A stretch of 19,334 nt of DNA from JAWVZB01 sp033722375. Lineage in GTDB: Bacteria > Actinomycetota > Nitriliruptoria > Nitriliruptorales > Nitriliruptoraceae. The stretch spans positions 1 to 19,334 of the forward strand of contig JAWVZB010000061.1 in assembly GCA_033722375.1 (NCBI GenBank), in the 5' to 3' direction. Below, piece by piece: positions 1 through 8,192 of this stretch. Numbering within the stretch: position 1 is the first letter of the stretch; every line of letters starts with the position of its first letter. The notes beneath the pieces are model-generated. The model was given only the letters and a program-made list of their open reading frames with translations. It was not told where the DNA came from and did not search any database. The position numbers and the translations under genes are program-made.

Positions 1-1535
1 CCTTCATCCAGCTCCAGGCCCCCGAGCAGCCGCCGGAGCAGCTCCGCCGTGGCGCCGACGTCGAGCGATTCGAGTTCGACCGCGGTGTGACGGTCGGCGT
101 GCTCGTGCGCGGCGGTCTCGACCAGGCGCCACGCGGGGTCCTCCTGGTTCGGCCGCATGACGAGCAACAGCACGAGCGGCTCCGTGGCGGTGAGGTCCAT
201 GAGCCGCTCGATGAGCGCGAGCGACAGGGTGTCCGCCCAGTGGAGGTCGTCGAGGACCAGCACCAGCGGCCGCCGTCGGGCTGCTGCGGTCAGATAGTCA
301 GCCACGGCCTGGGTGGTGCGCTGATGCAGGATCGGGGTGTCGAGCGAGTCGATCAGCGTCCGTTGGTCGTCGGGCAGCGCCCCGCCCGCGAGGTGCGTGA
401 GGAGACCGGCGAGGTCGCGGTCCTCGGCACCGGTGGCTGCCGCCACCGCACGAGCGACCTCGCCGAAGCAGTCGTCCTGCCGGTCGGCGTCGTCCCACCA
501 GCGGCAGAGCAACCCGACGAACGCGGCGTGCGGGACGCTGCGTTCATAGGCCTCGGCGCGGCCCTGGAGCCAGCCGATCCTCCCGTCCTGACTCCAGGTG
601 CTGGCGACGCCCGCGGTGTCGCCCGCGCGGGCTCGCAACGCCGTGAGGAGTCTCGATTTACCGATACCGGCCTCGCCGACGATCGTGCCGACACCGCCGC
701 TGCCCTGCCGGACACGCTGGACCATGCCCTCGAGCTCGTCGAGCTCGCGTCGGCGTCCGACGAGCTCGCCCCCGGCCTGGGGGTCCGACCTGGCGTCCGA
801 GACCCCGACGACCCGGTGGGCGATGACGGGGTCGCGCTTGCCCTTGACCTCGACCGGGCCGATGCGCTCGACCTCGAACGGATCACCCAGGAGGGCGGCG
901 GTGTCGGCGGTCACCCGCACCGTGCCCGGCTGGGCGGTCTGCTCCATCCGCGCGGCCACGTTGATGGCGTCGCCCAGCGCGGTGTACTCCACCCGCAGAT
1001 CCGAACCCACCTCGCCGACGACGACCAGGCCGGTGTTGATCCCCACCCGTACCGCGATGGGGATGCCGTAGCGCGCCTCGATCTCCTCGCGGTACGGCGC
1101 GATCCCGGCGAGGATGTCGAGTCCGGCCCGCGCCGCCCGCTCGGGGTCGTCTTCGTGGGCGAGCGGGGCGCCGAAGAACGCGAGGATCGCGTCACCCTGG
1201 AGCCGCGCCAGGGTCCCCTCGTAGCGGTAGACCGGCTCGATCAGCCGCCCGAAGGCACCGTTGACGATCTCGGCCCATTCCTCGGGGTCGAGTCGCTCGG
1301 CGGCGGCGGTCGATCCCTCGAGGTCGGCGAACAGCATGGTGACCGTGCGCCGCTCTCCGCGCATCGCGTGTCCGGCTTGGGCGGCCCGGATGCGCTCGAG
1401 CAGCGCTTCGGGCACGTAGCGGGTGAGATCGTCGACCGCGGTCGGTGGCGGTGCCCCCCCGGAGAGTGCCGTGCCGCACTGGTTGCAGAAGTTCGCGTCG
1501 GCTGCGTTGGCGTGTCCGCAGCTGGGGCACTGCAT
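1..1535 (-). CDS. Zinc-ribbon class III adenylate/guanylate cyclase fused to AAA ATPase (partial, C-terminus beyond left edge)
   Basis: The frame is open from ATG 1535 to the window edge, giving about 511 residues. Order: zinc ribbon with C3, C6, C17 and C20; class III cyclase domain about 60-240; AAA/STAND-type ATPase from about 257. The cyclase should make cAMP or cGMP from ATP or GTP in the cytosol. Visible motifs are metal-binding D71 in MLFADLEGST and D115 in LQGDAILAFFG, and the transition-state pair N192/R196 in GDAINVAAR. The usual base-selecting Lys and Asp positions carry R111 and T185 by my alignment. Walker A is GEAGIGKS (287-294) and Walker B LVLVLDDLHWAD (about 424-435). A GAGG Shine-Dalgarno at 1542-1545 supports this start. 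It is a paralogue of the cyclase at 2065 and divergent from it. A TPR tail is expected off-window. A long open frame on the opposite strand here (87-1568) carries no motif and is a GC shadow. Confidence 0.93.
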   Translation of the reverse strand, partial: MQCPSCGHANAADANFCNQCGTALSGGAPPPTAVDDLTRYVPEALLERIRAAQAGHAMRGERRTVTMLFADLEGSTAAAERLDPEEWAEIVNGAFGRLIEPVYRYEGTLARLQGDAILAFFGAPLAHEDDPERAARAGLDILAGIAPYREEIEARYGIPIAVRVGINTGLVVVGEVGSDLRVEYTALGDAINVAARMEQTAQPGTVRVTADTAALLGDPFEVERIGPVEVKGKRDPVIAHRVVGVSDARSDPQAGGELVGRRRELDELEGMVQRVRQGSGGVGTIVGEAGIGKSRLLTALRARAGDTAGVASTWSQDGRIGWLQGRAEAYERSVPHAAFVGLLCRWWDDADRQDDCFGEVARAVAAATGAEDRDLAGLLTHLAGGALPDDQRTLIDSLDTPILHQRTTQAVADYLTAAARRRPLVLVLDDLHWADTLSLALIERLMDLTATEPLVLLLVMRPNQEDPAWRLVETAAHEHADRHTAVELESLDVGATAELLRRLLGGLELDE

Positions 1536-1628
1536 GGGCGACCTCGATGGTGCGCGTCTCGACTCTAACCCACGACCTTCACGAACGGGACACCGGCACG
1601 TATCGTGTTCGTGACCGGGAGCCCCCTC
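1536..1628. promoter_or_regulatory. Divergent intergenic region with inverted repeat (candidate operator)
   Basis: This 93-bp gap separates the two divergent transcription units, so it should hold promoters for both. It contains a perfect 8-bp inverted repeat, TCACGAAC at 1579-1586 and GTTCGTGA at 1607-1614, separated by 20 bp. A smaller one, CACG-TAT-CGTG (1597-1607), overlaps its right arm. The plus-strand Shine-Dalgarno GGGAG lies at 1617-1621 and the minus-strand GAGG at 1542-1545. I see no convincing -35/-10 pair. The repeat could be a dimeric regulator site; it is not a canonical CRP site. Confidence 0.4.
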
Positions 1629-2057
1629 ATGCACGTAGACCACGTCGCCATCGTCGTCGAGGATCTCGAGCAGGCCGTCGAGGCCTACGAGGCCATCGGC
1701 CTGGTCCGCTACCAGATCTACGACGACATCGTCGAGGAGTACCCGGGTGAGGAGGAGCTCCACTACCGCGCCTGCGCCGTGATGGAGACCCGCGAGTCGG
1801 ACTTCCACCTCTGGCTGATGGAGCCCAAGGGCGAGGGCACAGGGCTGCACCGGTTCCTCGAGCGGCGAGGACCGGGCCTCCACCACATCGGGATCGACGG
1901 TCCGCTGGACGGTCTGCCGGAGAAGCTCGCAGCGGCCGGCATCGAGTTCATCCGACCGATCAGTGACTTCGGGAAGGAGGGTCGTCGCGGGCTCCTCCAT
2001 CCGCACTCGATGCAGCGGACCCTCGTCGAGGTGACCGAACTCCCGGACCACGGGTAG
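1629..2057 (+). CDS. VOC-superfamily protein, methylmalonyl-CoA epimerase-like
   Basis: A 142-residue vicinal-oxygen-chelate protein with two paired beta-alpha-beta-beta-beta modules. MHVDHVAIVVEDL opens module one and GLHHIGID (83-90) opens module two. Candidate metal ligands are H5, H60, H85 or H86, and E134 in LVEVTE, matching the His-Gln/His-His-Glu layout of the family. The segment FLERRGPGLHHIGI and the ending LLHPHS...LVEVTE resemble methylmalonyl-CoA epimerase, which interconverts (R)- and (S)-methylmalonyl-CoA. No mutase or carboxylase gene is nearby, so the substrate is open. I chose ATG 1629 because GGGAG sits 7 bases upstream and the VOC fold starts immediately; GTG 1605 would add 8 residues. 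It is first in the plus-strand run, 7 bases before the cyclase gene. Confidence 0.85.
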   Translation: MHVDHVAIVVEDLEQAVEAYEAIGLVRYQIYDDIVEEYPGEEELHYRACAVMETRESDFHLWLMEPKGEGTGLHRFLERRGPGLHHIGIDGPLDGLPEKLAAAGIEFIRPISDFGKEGRRGLLHPHSMQRTLVEVTELPDHG

Positions 2058-2064
2058 TTCGGCC

Positions 2065-5000
2065 ATGACCGACACCGCCCTCGCCACGTGCCGGAGCTGT
2101 GGCACCGAGAACCCCGCGGTCGCCCGGTTCTGCATGAGCTGTGGCGGTTCGCTCGAGGTCCCGTGTGCGAACTGCGGCACGGAGCTGCCCCCCGCCGCCA
2201 GCTTCTGCTTTGCCTGCGGCCACGAGATCGAGGCCGGCTCCACCGCCGCGGAGCCCGGCCGTAGCACCCAGGACGTCACGGACAGCATCGCCGCGCAACT
2301 GGCCGAGGTCACCGCGGGAGCCGGGGAGCGTCGCACGGTCACGATGCTCTTCTGCGACGTCAAGGACTCGACCGCCACGGCGGAGAAGCTCGACCCGGAA
2401 GCCTGGACCGTCATCATGCACGAGACCATGGCGTGCTTCACCGGCGCGGTCGAGCGCTACGGCGGGACGGTCGCGCGGCTGCTCGGCGACGCCGTCCTCG
2501 CTTACTTCGGCGCCCCCGAGGCTCACGAGGACGACCCGCAGCGGGCGTTGCTGGCGGCTCTGACCATCCGCGATGACACCCGCGACCTGTGCCAGCGCGT
2601 CCGCGACGAGCACGGCACCGACTTCGACGTCCGGATCGGCATCAACACCGGGCTGGTGGTGGTCGGCGAGGTCGGCTCCGACACCTACGGCGAATACGCC
2701 GCGCTCGGGGACGCCGCCAACGTCGCCGCGAGGATGGAGCAGACCGCCGAGCCCGGCACGATCCGGATCGCCGAACCCACCTACAAGCTGATCGCCCCGC
2801 TCTTCGAGGTCGAGGCGGTCGGGTCGATCGAGGTCAAGGGACGGTCCGAGCCGATCGCCGCCTACGAGGTGCTCGCCGCCCTCGGCACCCCTGGACAGGT
2901 TCGGGGCGTGGAGGGGCTCAGCGCCCCGCTGGTGGGTCGCGCGGACGAGCTCGCGGAGCTCGAGGGCGCCCTGAGAGCGGTCCGCGGCGGGGCGGGCCGG
3001 ATCGTGTCGCTGGTGGCCGAGGCGGGCTTGGGAAAGTCGCGGTTGGCCGCCGAGCTCCGTCGTGAGGCGTCCGACGACGACGGGCTGGAGTGGATCTCGG
3101 GGCAGTGCCACTCGTACGACGACGCCACCCCCTACGCCCCGTTCGTATCGGCGCTCCACGACTGCTTCGGCCTGGATGTGGCCACGCCACCGCGCGACCG
3201 GGCGGGCGCCCTCATCGAAGCCGCGACGGACCTGATGGGGCAGGAGCATCGCGACCACGCGGTGTACCTGTGCAGCATGCTCGGGCTCCCGGTCCCGGCG
3301 GACGACAGAGAAGCGGTCGCGTTCCTCGACCCGGCCACTCTGCGCGGGCGCATCTTCGACGCGGTCTCCGCGCTGGTTGGGGCGCTCGCCGCCCGTGGGA
3401 CCGTCGTGCTCGAGCTCGAGGACCTCCACTGGGCCGACGCCACGTCGATCGAACTGCTCGAGCATCTGCTCCCCGTCACCGAGCGCCACGGGGTGCTCCT
3501 GCTCCTGCTGTTCCGACCCCGGCGCGACGAACCGTCGTGGCGGGTGCACGAGGTGGCCGCCAGGGACCACGCCCACCGCTACGTCCCGGTCGAGCTGCAC
3601 CCGCTCCCGGACGACGACGCCCGGGAACTCGTCGGTCACCTGCTCCGCGTCGAAGGGTTGTCGCCCCGCGTTCGCGAGACCATCCTCCGCAAGTCGGAGG
3701 GCAATCCCTTCTTCGTCGAAGAGGTGATCCGCTCGCTCCTCGACGCCGGGATCATCGTCCGCGAGAACGATCGGTTCATCGCCACCGAGGACGTCGACGA
3801 CATCTCGGTCCCCGACACCCTCGCTGCCGTGCTGGCCACGAGGCTCGATCGGCTCGATGCCCCGGTTCGGAAGGTGGTCCAGACAGCGTCGGTCCTGGGA
3901 CGGGACTTCTCGCTCGGCACGCTCGCGGCGCTGGTCGACCCCGGAGTCGACCTCGACGTCGTCGTCGCCGACCTCTTGCGCCGCGAGTTGCTGGTGGAGG
4001 CCGATAGCGGGGATCGGGACCGCACCCTGCGCTTCAAGCACGCGCTGACCCGCGACACGGCTTACGGGACGCTGCTCCTGTCCGTTCGGCGCGACCTCCA
4101 CCGCATCGTCGGGAAGCTGATCGAGGAGCGCGACCCCGACCGGGTCTTCGACCTCTCCCGGCACTTCGACGAGGCCGATGAACCGATGAAGGCGGTGCCA
4201 TACCTGGTCGCAGCCGGGGAGAAGGCCTTCGGTGCCTTCTCGCGCGAGGACGCGGTCAGCTTCTTCCGGCGTGCGCTCGAGCTCTGGGACGACACCCACG
4301 ACATCGCGTTCGCGAGGCGCGCCTACGAGGGACTCGGCAACGCCCTCTTCTACCTGGGCCGCCCGGCAGACGCGGTGGCGACCTTCGAGGAGATGCTCGA
4401 CTTCGCCCGCGAGCACGGTGACGCGGCAGCCGAGGTGTCTGCGCTCAACAAGGCCGGTTTCGCAGCGCTCGCGGGGCTCGGCGCCGTGGATCGTGCCGAG
4501 GAGCTCATGCTCGCCGCGAAGGAGCTCGCCGAGCGGGAGGATCTCCAGACGGGGGTCGCGGAGTTCCACGTCGGCTATTGCTTCCTGAACGTGTCGCAGG
4601 GTCGTCTGGACCGCGCTGAGCGCTACCTCGGGGAGGCGGCGGAGGTGTGCTTCTCGCTGGACGCGCACCACCGCAACTTCGGGCTCGTGCACTTCGCCAA
4701 CGCCCTGATCTACCAGACCCGGTTGGACGAGGCCCGGGAGGCGCTCGCCCGCGCCCGCGAGCAGGCCGAGCTGGACGGTGACCTCGAGCACCTCGCGGAG
4801 GCCATGGCCGGTGACGCGATGGTCGACTTCGTGTGCGGCGATCCGGTCACCGCAGGACAGAAGCTGCAGGAGCCGCTCGAGCTCGGGGCCAGGATCGGAG
4901 CGATCCGAGGGCTCACGATGACCGCCTGGGTGGCCGGCAGCGCCGCGCTGAGCCGTGGCGAGCTGGATCTGGCTCGCGAGCACTTCCACACCGCAGTGGC

Positions 5001-5685
5001 CAAGGGCACGGCGTCGGGCAACACCGGGCCGGCAGCGGCCTCGTTGGTCGGCCTCGGCACCATCGAGCAGCTCGTCCACGGGCCCGATGCGAGCTCGGTG
5101 GAGGAGTACTTCGACCAGGCGAGAGAGCTCCACACCACCCCGATCGCGCGGGCGTCGACCGCCGCGATCTTCTCCCAGATGGGGTTCGACCACCTCCTGG
5201 CAGGCAAGCTCGACGCCGCCGAATCGGCGCTCCGGATCGCGGAGGAGGTCCCCTCGGCGACCTCCAAGCTCATGGCGCCCGAGGTCCTGCTCTGCGGGGG
5301 TGGGCTGGCGATGGCCCGCGGCGACACCGAGGAGGCCGCGGAGCTCTACGACCGCGCCATGGCGGTGGTCGAGGAGTCCGGCTTGGACCTGTTCCGGCCG
5401 CGGGCGCTACTGGGCCAGGCGGTCGTCGCGAGCGTGGAGGGCGATCAGGAGCAGTTCCGCGCCCTGCTCGAGGAAGCCGAGCAGGAGGCCATCGACCGGG
5501 TCCTGCGCATCGACGAGCTCGTCATCCAACGCACCGGTGCCGATCTGTACGCCGCGGCCGGACTGGACGCCGCCGCCGCGGAGCTGCGGGAGCATGCGAC
5601 TGCCACCGTCGCTGACATCGCCGGAGGGCTCGAGGACGCCGGGGAACGACGCGAGTTCCTGCGCACCAACACCGTGACCGGATGA
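2065..5685 (+). CDS. Double zinc-ribbon class III nucleotide cyclase - AAA ATPase - TPR protein
   Basis: A 1206-residue cytosolic signalling protein. Two zinc ribbons (C9/C12/C23/C26 and C34/C37/C48/C51) precede a class III cyclase domain (about 88-270), an AAA/STAND ATPase (about 288-650) and a long helical TPR-like region (about 690-1190). Cyclase motifs: metal-binding D98 in LFCDVKDST and D142 in LLGDAVLAYFG, with N219/R223 in GDAANVAAR. The base-selecting Lys and Asp positions appear to hold R138 and A212. The P-loop is slightly off consensus, AEAGLGKS (318-325) with Ala for the first Gly; Walker B reads LELEDLHWAD (449-458), with Glu for the first acidic residue. The layout resembles soluble adenylyl cyclases, where the ATPase and repeats regulate the cyclase. 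Whether the product is cAMP or cGMP cannot be read here. It starts 7 bases after the VOC gene and ends 3 bases before the phosphoesterase. Confidence 0.95.
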   Translation: MTDTALATCRSCGTENPAVARFCMSCGGSLEVPCANCGTELPPAASFCFACGHEIEAGSTAAEPGRSTQDVTDSIAAQLAEVTAGAGERRTVTMLFCDVKDSTATAEKLDPEAWTVIMHETMACFTGAVERYGGTVARLLGDAVLAYFGAPEAHEDDPQRALLAALTIRDDTRDLCQRVRDEHGTDFDVRIGINTGLVVVGEVGSDTYGEYAALGDAANVAARMEQTAEPGTIRIAEPTYKLIAPLFEVEAVGSIEVKGRSEPIAAYEVLAALGTPGQVRGVEGLSAPLVGRADELAELEGALRAVRGGAGRIVSLVAEAGLGKSRLAAELRREASDDDGLEWISGQCHSYDDATPYAPFVSALHDCFGLDVATPPRDRAGALIEAATDLMGQEHRDHAVYLCSMLGLPVPADDREAVAFLDPATLRGRIFDAVSALVGALAARGTVVLELEDLHWADATSIELLEHLLPVTERHGVLLLLLFRPRRDEPSWRVHEVAARDHAHRYVPVELHPLPDDDARELVGHLLRVEGLSPRVRETILRKSEGNPFFVEEVIRSLLDAGIIVRENDRFIATEDVDDISVPDTLAAVLATRLDRLDAPVRKVVQTASVLGRDFSLGTLAALVDPGVDLDVVVADLLRRELLVEADSGDRDRTLRFKHALTRDTAYGTLLLSVRRDLHRIVGKLIEERDPDRVFDLSRHFDEADEPMKAVPYLVAAGEKAFGAFSREDAVSFFRRALELWDDTHDIAFARRAYEGLGNALFYLGRPADAVATFEEMLDFAREHGDAAAEVSALNKAGFAALAGLGAVDRAEELMLAAKELAEREDLQTGVAEFHVGYCFLNVSQGRLDRAERYLGEAAEVCFSLDAHHRNFGLVHFANALIYQTRLDEAREALARAREQAELDGDLEHLAEAMAGDAMVDFVCGDPVTAGQKLQEPLELGARIGAIRGLTMTAWVAGSAALSRGELDLAREHFHTAVAKGTASGNTGPAAASLVGLGTIEQLVHGPDASSVEEYFDQARELHTTPIARASTAAIFSQMGFDHLLAGKLDAAESALRIAEEVPSATSKLMAPEVLLCGGGLAMARGDTEEAAELYDRAMAVVEESGLDLFRPRALLGQAVVASVEGDQEQFRALLEEAEQEAIDRVLRIDELVIQRTGADLYAAAGLDAAAAELREHATATVADIAGGLEDAGERREFLRTNTVTG

Positions 5686-5688
5686 GCG

Positions 5689-6516
5689 GTGGAACCGTTC
5701 CGCTTCCTGTTCATGGCCGACTGCCAGCTCGGTTGTTACGCGACGTTCTCGGGGATGACCGAGGAGGACGTCGCCCGGTTCGCGGCACGCGACATGCAGG
5801 TCGAGATCTTCCCTAGGGCCGTAGGCTTCGAGTGGGACGCGCGGCAGTACGAGAAGGCCGTGGCGATGGCGAACGAGCTCGATCCTGCGTTCGTGGTCAT
5901 GGGCGGCGACATGGTCGACGATCCCGCCAGCACCGAGCAGTACCGCGAGGTGCTGCGGATCACCGCCCGGCTCGACCCACCGATGCAGTGGGTCCCCGGC
6001 AACCACGACATCGGTGAGGACGGCGACGTCCCGAGCCCGGACAGCATGGCCCGGTACCGCGAGCGGTTCGGGGCGGACCACTACGCGTTCGCGCACCACG
6101 ACACGACCCTGATCGTGGTCGACACCGCGGTCTGGGTGCACGCCGAGAAGGTCCCCGACGAGTGGGAGCGTCAGCTCGGCTTCCTGCGGGGCGCGCTCGA
6201 GGAGGCAGCGGGGCGTTCGGGGCCGGTGATCGTCTGTGGCCACCACCCGCTGTTCACGACCGATCTCGATGAGCCGGACAGCTACTGGAACGTCCCGGCG
6301 GCGCGGCGTGGGCTGCTTCTGGACCTACTCGCCGATCACGACGTCTCGACCTACTTCTGCGGTCACTGGCACCGCAACGGCGGGGGCCGCTACCGAGGGC
6401 TCGAGGTGGCCGTCACCGGACCGGTGGGCTACCCGCTCGGCGACGACCCGTCCGGGTTCCGGATCGTCGACGTCGGACCTGATGGGGTGGCGCACAACTA
6501 CGTTGCCGTGACGTAG
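5689..6516 (+). CDS. Calcineurin-like metallophosphoesterase, CPPED1/CSTP1-like
   Basis: A 275-residue two-metal phosphoesterase. All blocks are present: ADCQLG (D11, with Q13 where most relatives have His), MGGDMVDD (D74), GNHD (104-107), CGHHP (184-188) and GHWH (225-228). The D-x-Q opening and the ending GHWHRNGGGRYRGLEV...PLGDDPSGFRIV match the CPPED1/CSTP1 type of protein phosphatase. It is cytosolic, with no signal peptide. The GTG start lies 3 bases after the cyclase stop, so translation is probably coupled. Metallophosphoesterases of the CpdA type hydrolyse cAMP, so a role in removing the neighbouring cyclase's product is tempting, but the D-x-Q subtype does not point there. Phosphoprotein phosphatase is the safer guess. 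Confidence 0.9.
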   Translation: MEPFRFLFMADCQLGCYATFSGMTEEDVARFAARDMQVEIFPRAVGFEWDARQYEKAVAMANELDPAFVVMGGDMVDDPASTEQYREVLRITARLDPPMQWVPGNHDIGEDGDVPSPDSMARYRERFGADHYAFAHHDTTLIVVDTAVWVHAEKVPDEWERQLGFLRGALEEAAGRSGPVIVCGHHPLFTTDLDEPDSYWNVPAARRGLLLDLLADHDVSTYFCGHWHRNGGGRYRGLEVAVTGPVGYPLGDDPSGFRIVDVGPDGVAHNYVAVT

Positions 6517-6530
6517 CGGCGAGGACACCC

Positions 6531-8192
6531 ATGGCGAAGCCCACGATCCTGGCGGTGGACGACGACCCGCAGGTCCTGTCGGCCGTTCGGGCCGACCTGC
6601 GCAGCCGCTACGCCAAGGACTACCGCGTGGTCGCCGCCGACAGCGGGGCGGCCGCACTGGAGTCGGTCGAACAGCTCGCCCTGCGGGGCGATCCCGTTGC
6701 GCTGTTCCTGGTCGACCAACGGATGCCCCAGATGTCGGGGACACAGTTCCTGCTGGCCGCCAAGGACCACTTCCCCGACGCGAAGAAGGTCCTGCTGACC
6801 GCGTACGCCGACACCGAGGCCGCGATCTCCTCGATCAACGAGGTCGGGCTCGATCACTACCTCATGAAGCCGTGGGATCCGCCGGAGGACTCGCTGTATC
6901 CGGTGCTCGACGAGGTGCTCGAGGACTGGTTGGCGAACCGCCCCGCCCCCGCCGATGGCGTGCGGGTCCTCGGCACCCGATGGTCGGCGGACACCCACGA
7001 CGTCAAGGACTTCCTGGCCCGGAACCAGATCCCCTACCGGTTCCTCGACATCGAACGGGATCCGGACGCCCAGCGCCTGCTGGAGGTCGTGCCGGAGGAG
7101 GATCGCACTCTGCCGGTGGTCGTGTTCCCCGAAGGGGACGCGCTGCCGGCCCCGAGCGCGCGCGACCTCGCCACGCGGGTGGGCCTCCAGGTCGAGGCGT
7201 CCGCCCCGTTCTACGACCTCACGATCATCGGAGCGGGCCCGGCAGGGCTGGCGGCGGCGGTGTACGGGGCTTCCGAAGGACTGCGGGTGGCGGTGGTCGA
7301 GAGCCAAGCCGTCGGTGGTCAGGCGGGTAGCAGCTCCCGGATCGAGAACTACCTCGGGTTCCCTGCCGGTATCAGCGGGGCGGACCTCGCCCGGCGGGCA
7401 GCGGCGCAGGCCCGCAAGTTCGGGGCCGAGATCCTCACGGCGGTGGATGCCGTCCGTCTCGAGGTCGAGGGACCCCGCCGGACCATCGAACTGAGCGACG
7501 GGTCCAAGGTCGCCTCGCACGCGGTCGTCATCGCGTCGGGCATGACGGTCCGCAAGCTCGACGTCCCTGGCTACGAGCGGCTGACCGGCAGTGGTGTCTA
7601 CTACGGGGCCACGCTCAGCGAGGCCGCCGCCTACGAGGGCGAGCACGTCTTCGTCGTGGGCGGGGCGAACTCGGCCGGGCAGGGGGCAGTGCTGTTCTCG
7701 CGCTACGCGGCCTCGGTGACGATGCTCGTGCGGGGTGACTCGCTCGAGGCCAAGATGTCGCAGTACCTCATCGACCAGATCGCCGACATCGACAACATCG
7801 AGGTCCTCCTCCACACCGAGGTCGACGAGGTCCATGGCGAGAGCAGCCTCGAGGAGCTCGTGCTGCGCAACAACGCCGACGACACCACCGAGACCCGCGA
7901 GGGGACGGGGCTGTTCATCTTCGCCGGCGCGGTGCCGCACTCCGGCTTCGTCGCCGACGTCGTGGAGTGCACGCCGAAGGGCTTCATCCTCACCGGGCCA
8001 GACCTCACCGTGGACGGTCAGCGGCCGCGGGGATGGACCCTCGAGCGGGACCCGTTCCCGTTCGAGACCAACGTTCCCGGCGTGTTCGCCGCCGGTGACG
8101 TCCGCGAAGGCGCGGTCCGTCGGGTGGCGTCGGCGGTGGGTCAGGGGTCGATCTGCATCTCTCTCGTCCACCAGTACCTCGGGGCAGCGTGA
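6531..8192 (+). CDS. Response regulator fused to glutaredoxin-like fold and thioredoxin-reductase-like FAD/NAD(P) oxidoreductase
   Basis: A 553-residue three-part protein. The REC domain (1-125) has acidic residues D10-D12, phospho-acceptor D62 in LFLVDQRMPQMSG, T90 and K113. The middle part (about 144-222) looks like a glutaredoxin/thioredoxin fold, but the CxxC site reads SADT. The third part (226-553) is a thioredoxin-reductase-like flavoprotein with FAD motif GAGPAG (234-239), NAD(P)-binding GGANSAGQ (377-384) and GVFAAGDVR (517-525). The redox CxxC expected near 357-365 is absent (YYGATLSEA). The only cysteines are C480 and C542, so disulfide reduction by the classical mechanism is unlikely; electron transfer to another acceptor or sensing is more likely. 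Shine-Dalgarno GAGG (6521-6524) supports ATG 6531. Its stop overlaps the next gene's start by one base, making that kinase the probable phospho-donor. Confidence 0.93.
   Translation: MAKPTILAVDDDPQVLSAVRADLRSRYAKDYRVVAADSGAAALESVEQLALRGDPVALFLVDQRMPQMSGTQFLLAAKDHFPDAKKVLLTAYADTEAAISSINEVGLDHYLMKPWDPPEDSLYPVLDEVLEDWLANRPAPADGVRVLGTRWSADTHDVKDFLARNQIPYRFLDIERDPDAQRLLEVVPEEDRTLPVVVFPEGDALPAPSARDLATRVGLQVEASAPFYDLTIIGAGPAGLAAAVYGASEGLRVAVVESQAVGGQAGSSSRIENYLGFPAGISGADLARRAAAQARKFGAEILTAVDAVRLEVEGPRRTIELSDGSKVASHAVVIASGMTVRKLDVPGYERLTGSGVYYGATLSEAAAYEGEHVFVVGGANSAGQGAVLFSRYAASVTMLVRGDSLEAKMSQYLIDQIADIDNIEVLLHTEVDEVHGESSLEELVLRNNADDTTETREGTGLFIFAGAVPHSGFVADVVECTPKGFILTGPDLTVDGQRPRGWTLERDPFPFETNVPGVFAAGDVREGAVRRVASAVGQGSICISLVHQYLGAA

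Noticed and set aside
87..1568. Plus-strand open frame of 493 codons
   Set aside because: It lies opposite the cyclase-ATPase gene, whose minus-strand frame has zinc ribbon, cyclase and Walker motifs. The plus frame has no motif and is a GC-rich shadow.
1960..5193. Minus-strand open frame of 1077 codons
   Set aside because: Despite its length it is antisense to the 1206-residue cyclase, rich in Arg/Asp/Gly/His and Val, and shows no domain. Long antisense frames are expected with strong GC bias at third positions.
5689..6516. Direct assignment as a cAMP phosphodiesterase (CpdA)
   Set aside because: The first motif is D-x-Q, and the C-terminal block resembles CPPED1 phosphatases. Only operon context suggests cyclic-nucleotide hydrolysis.
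6498..8171. Minus-strand open frame of 557 codons
   Set aside because: Shadow of the REC-flavoprotein gene; the sense frame carries all FAD, NAD(P) and receiver motifs.
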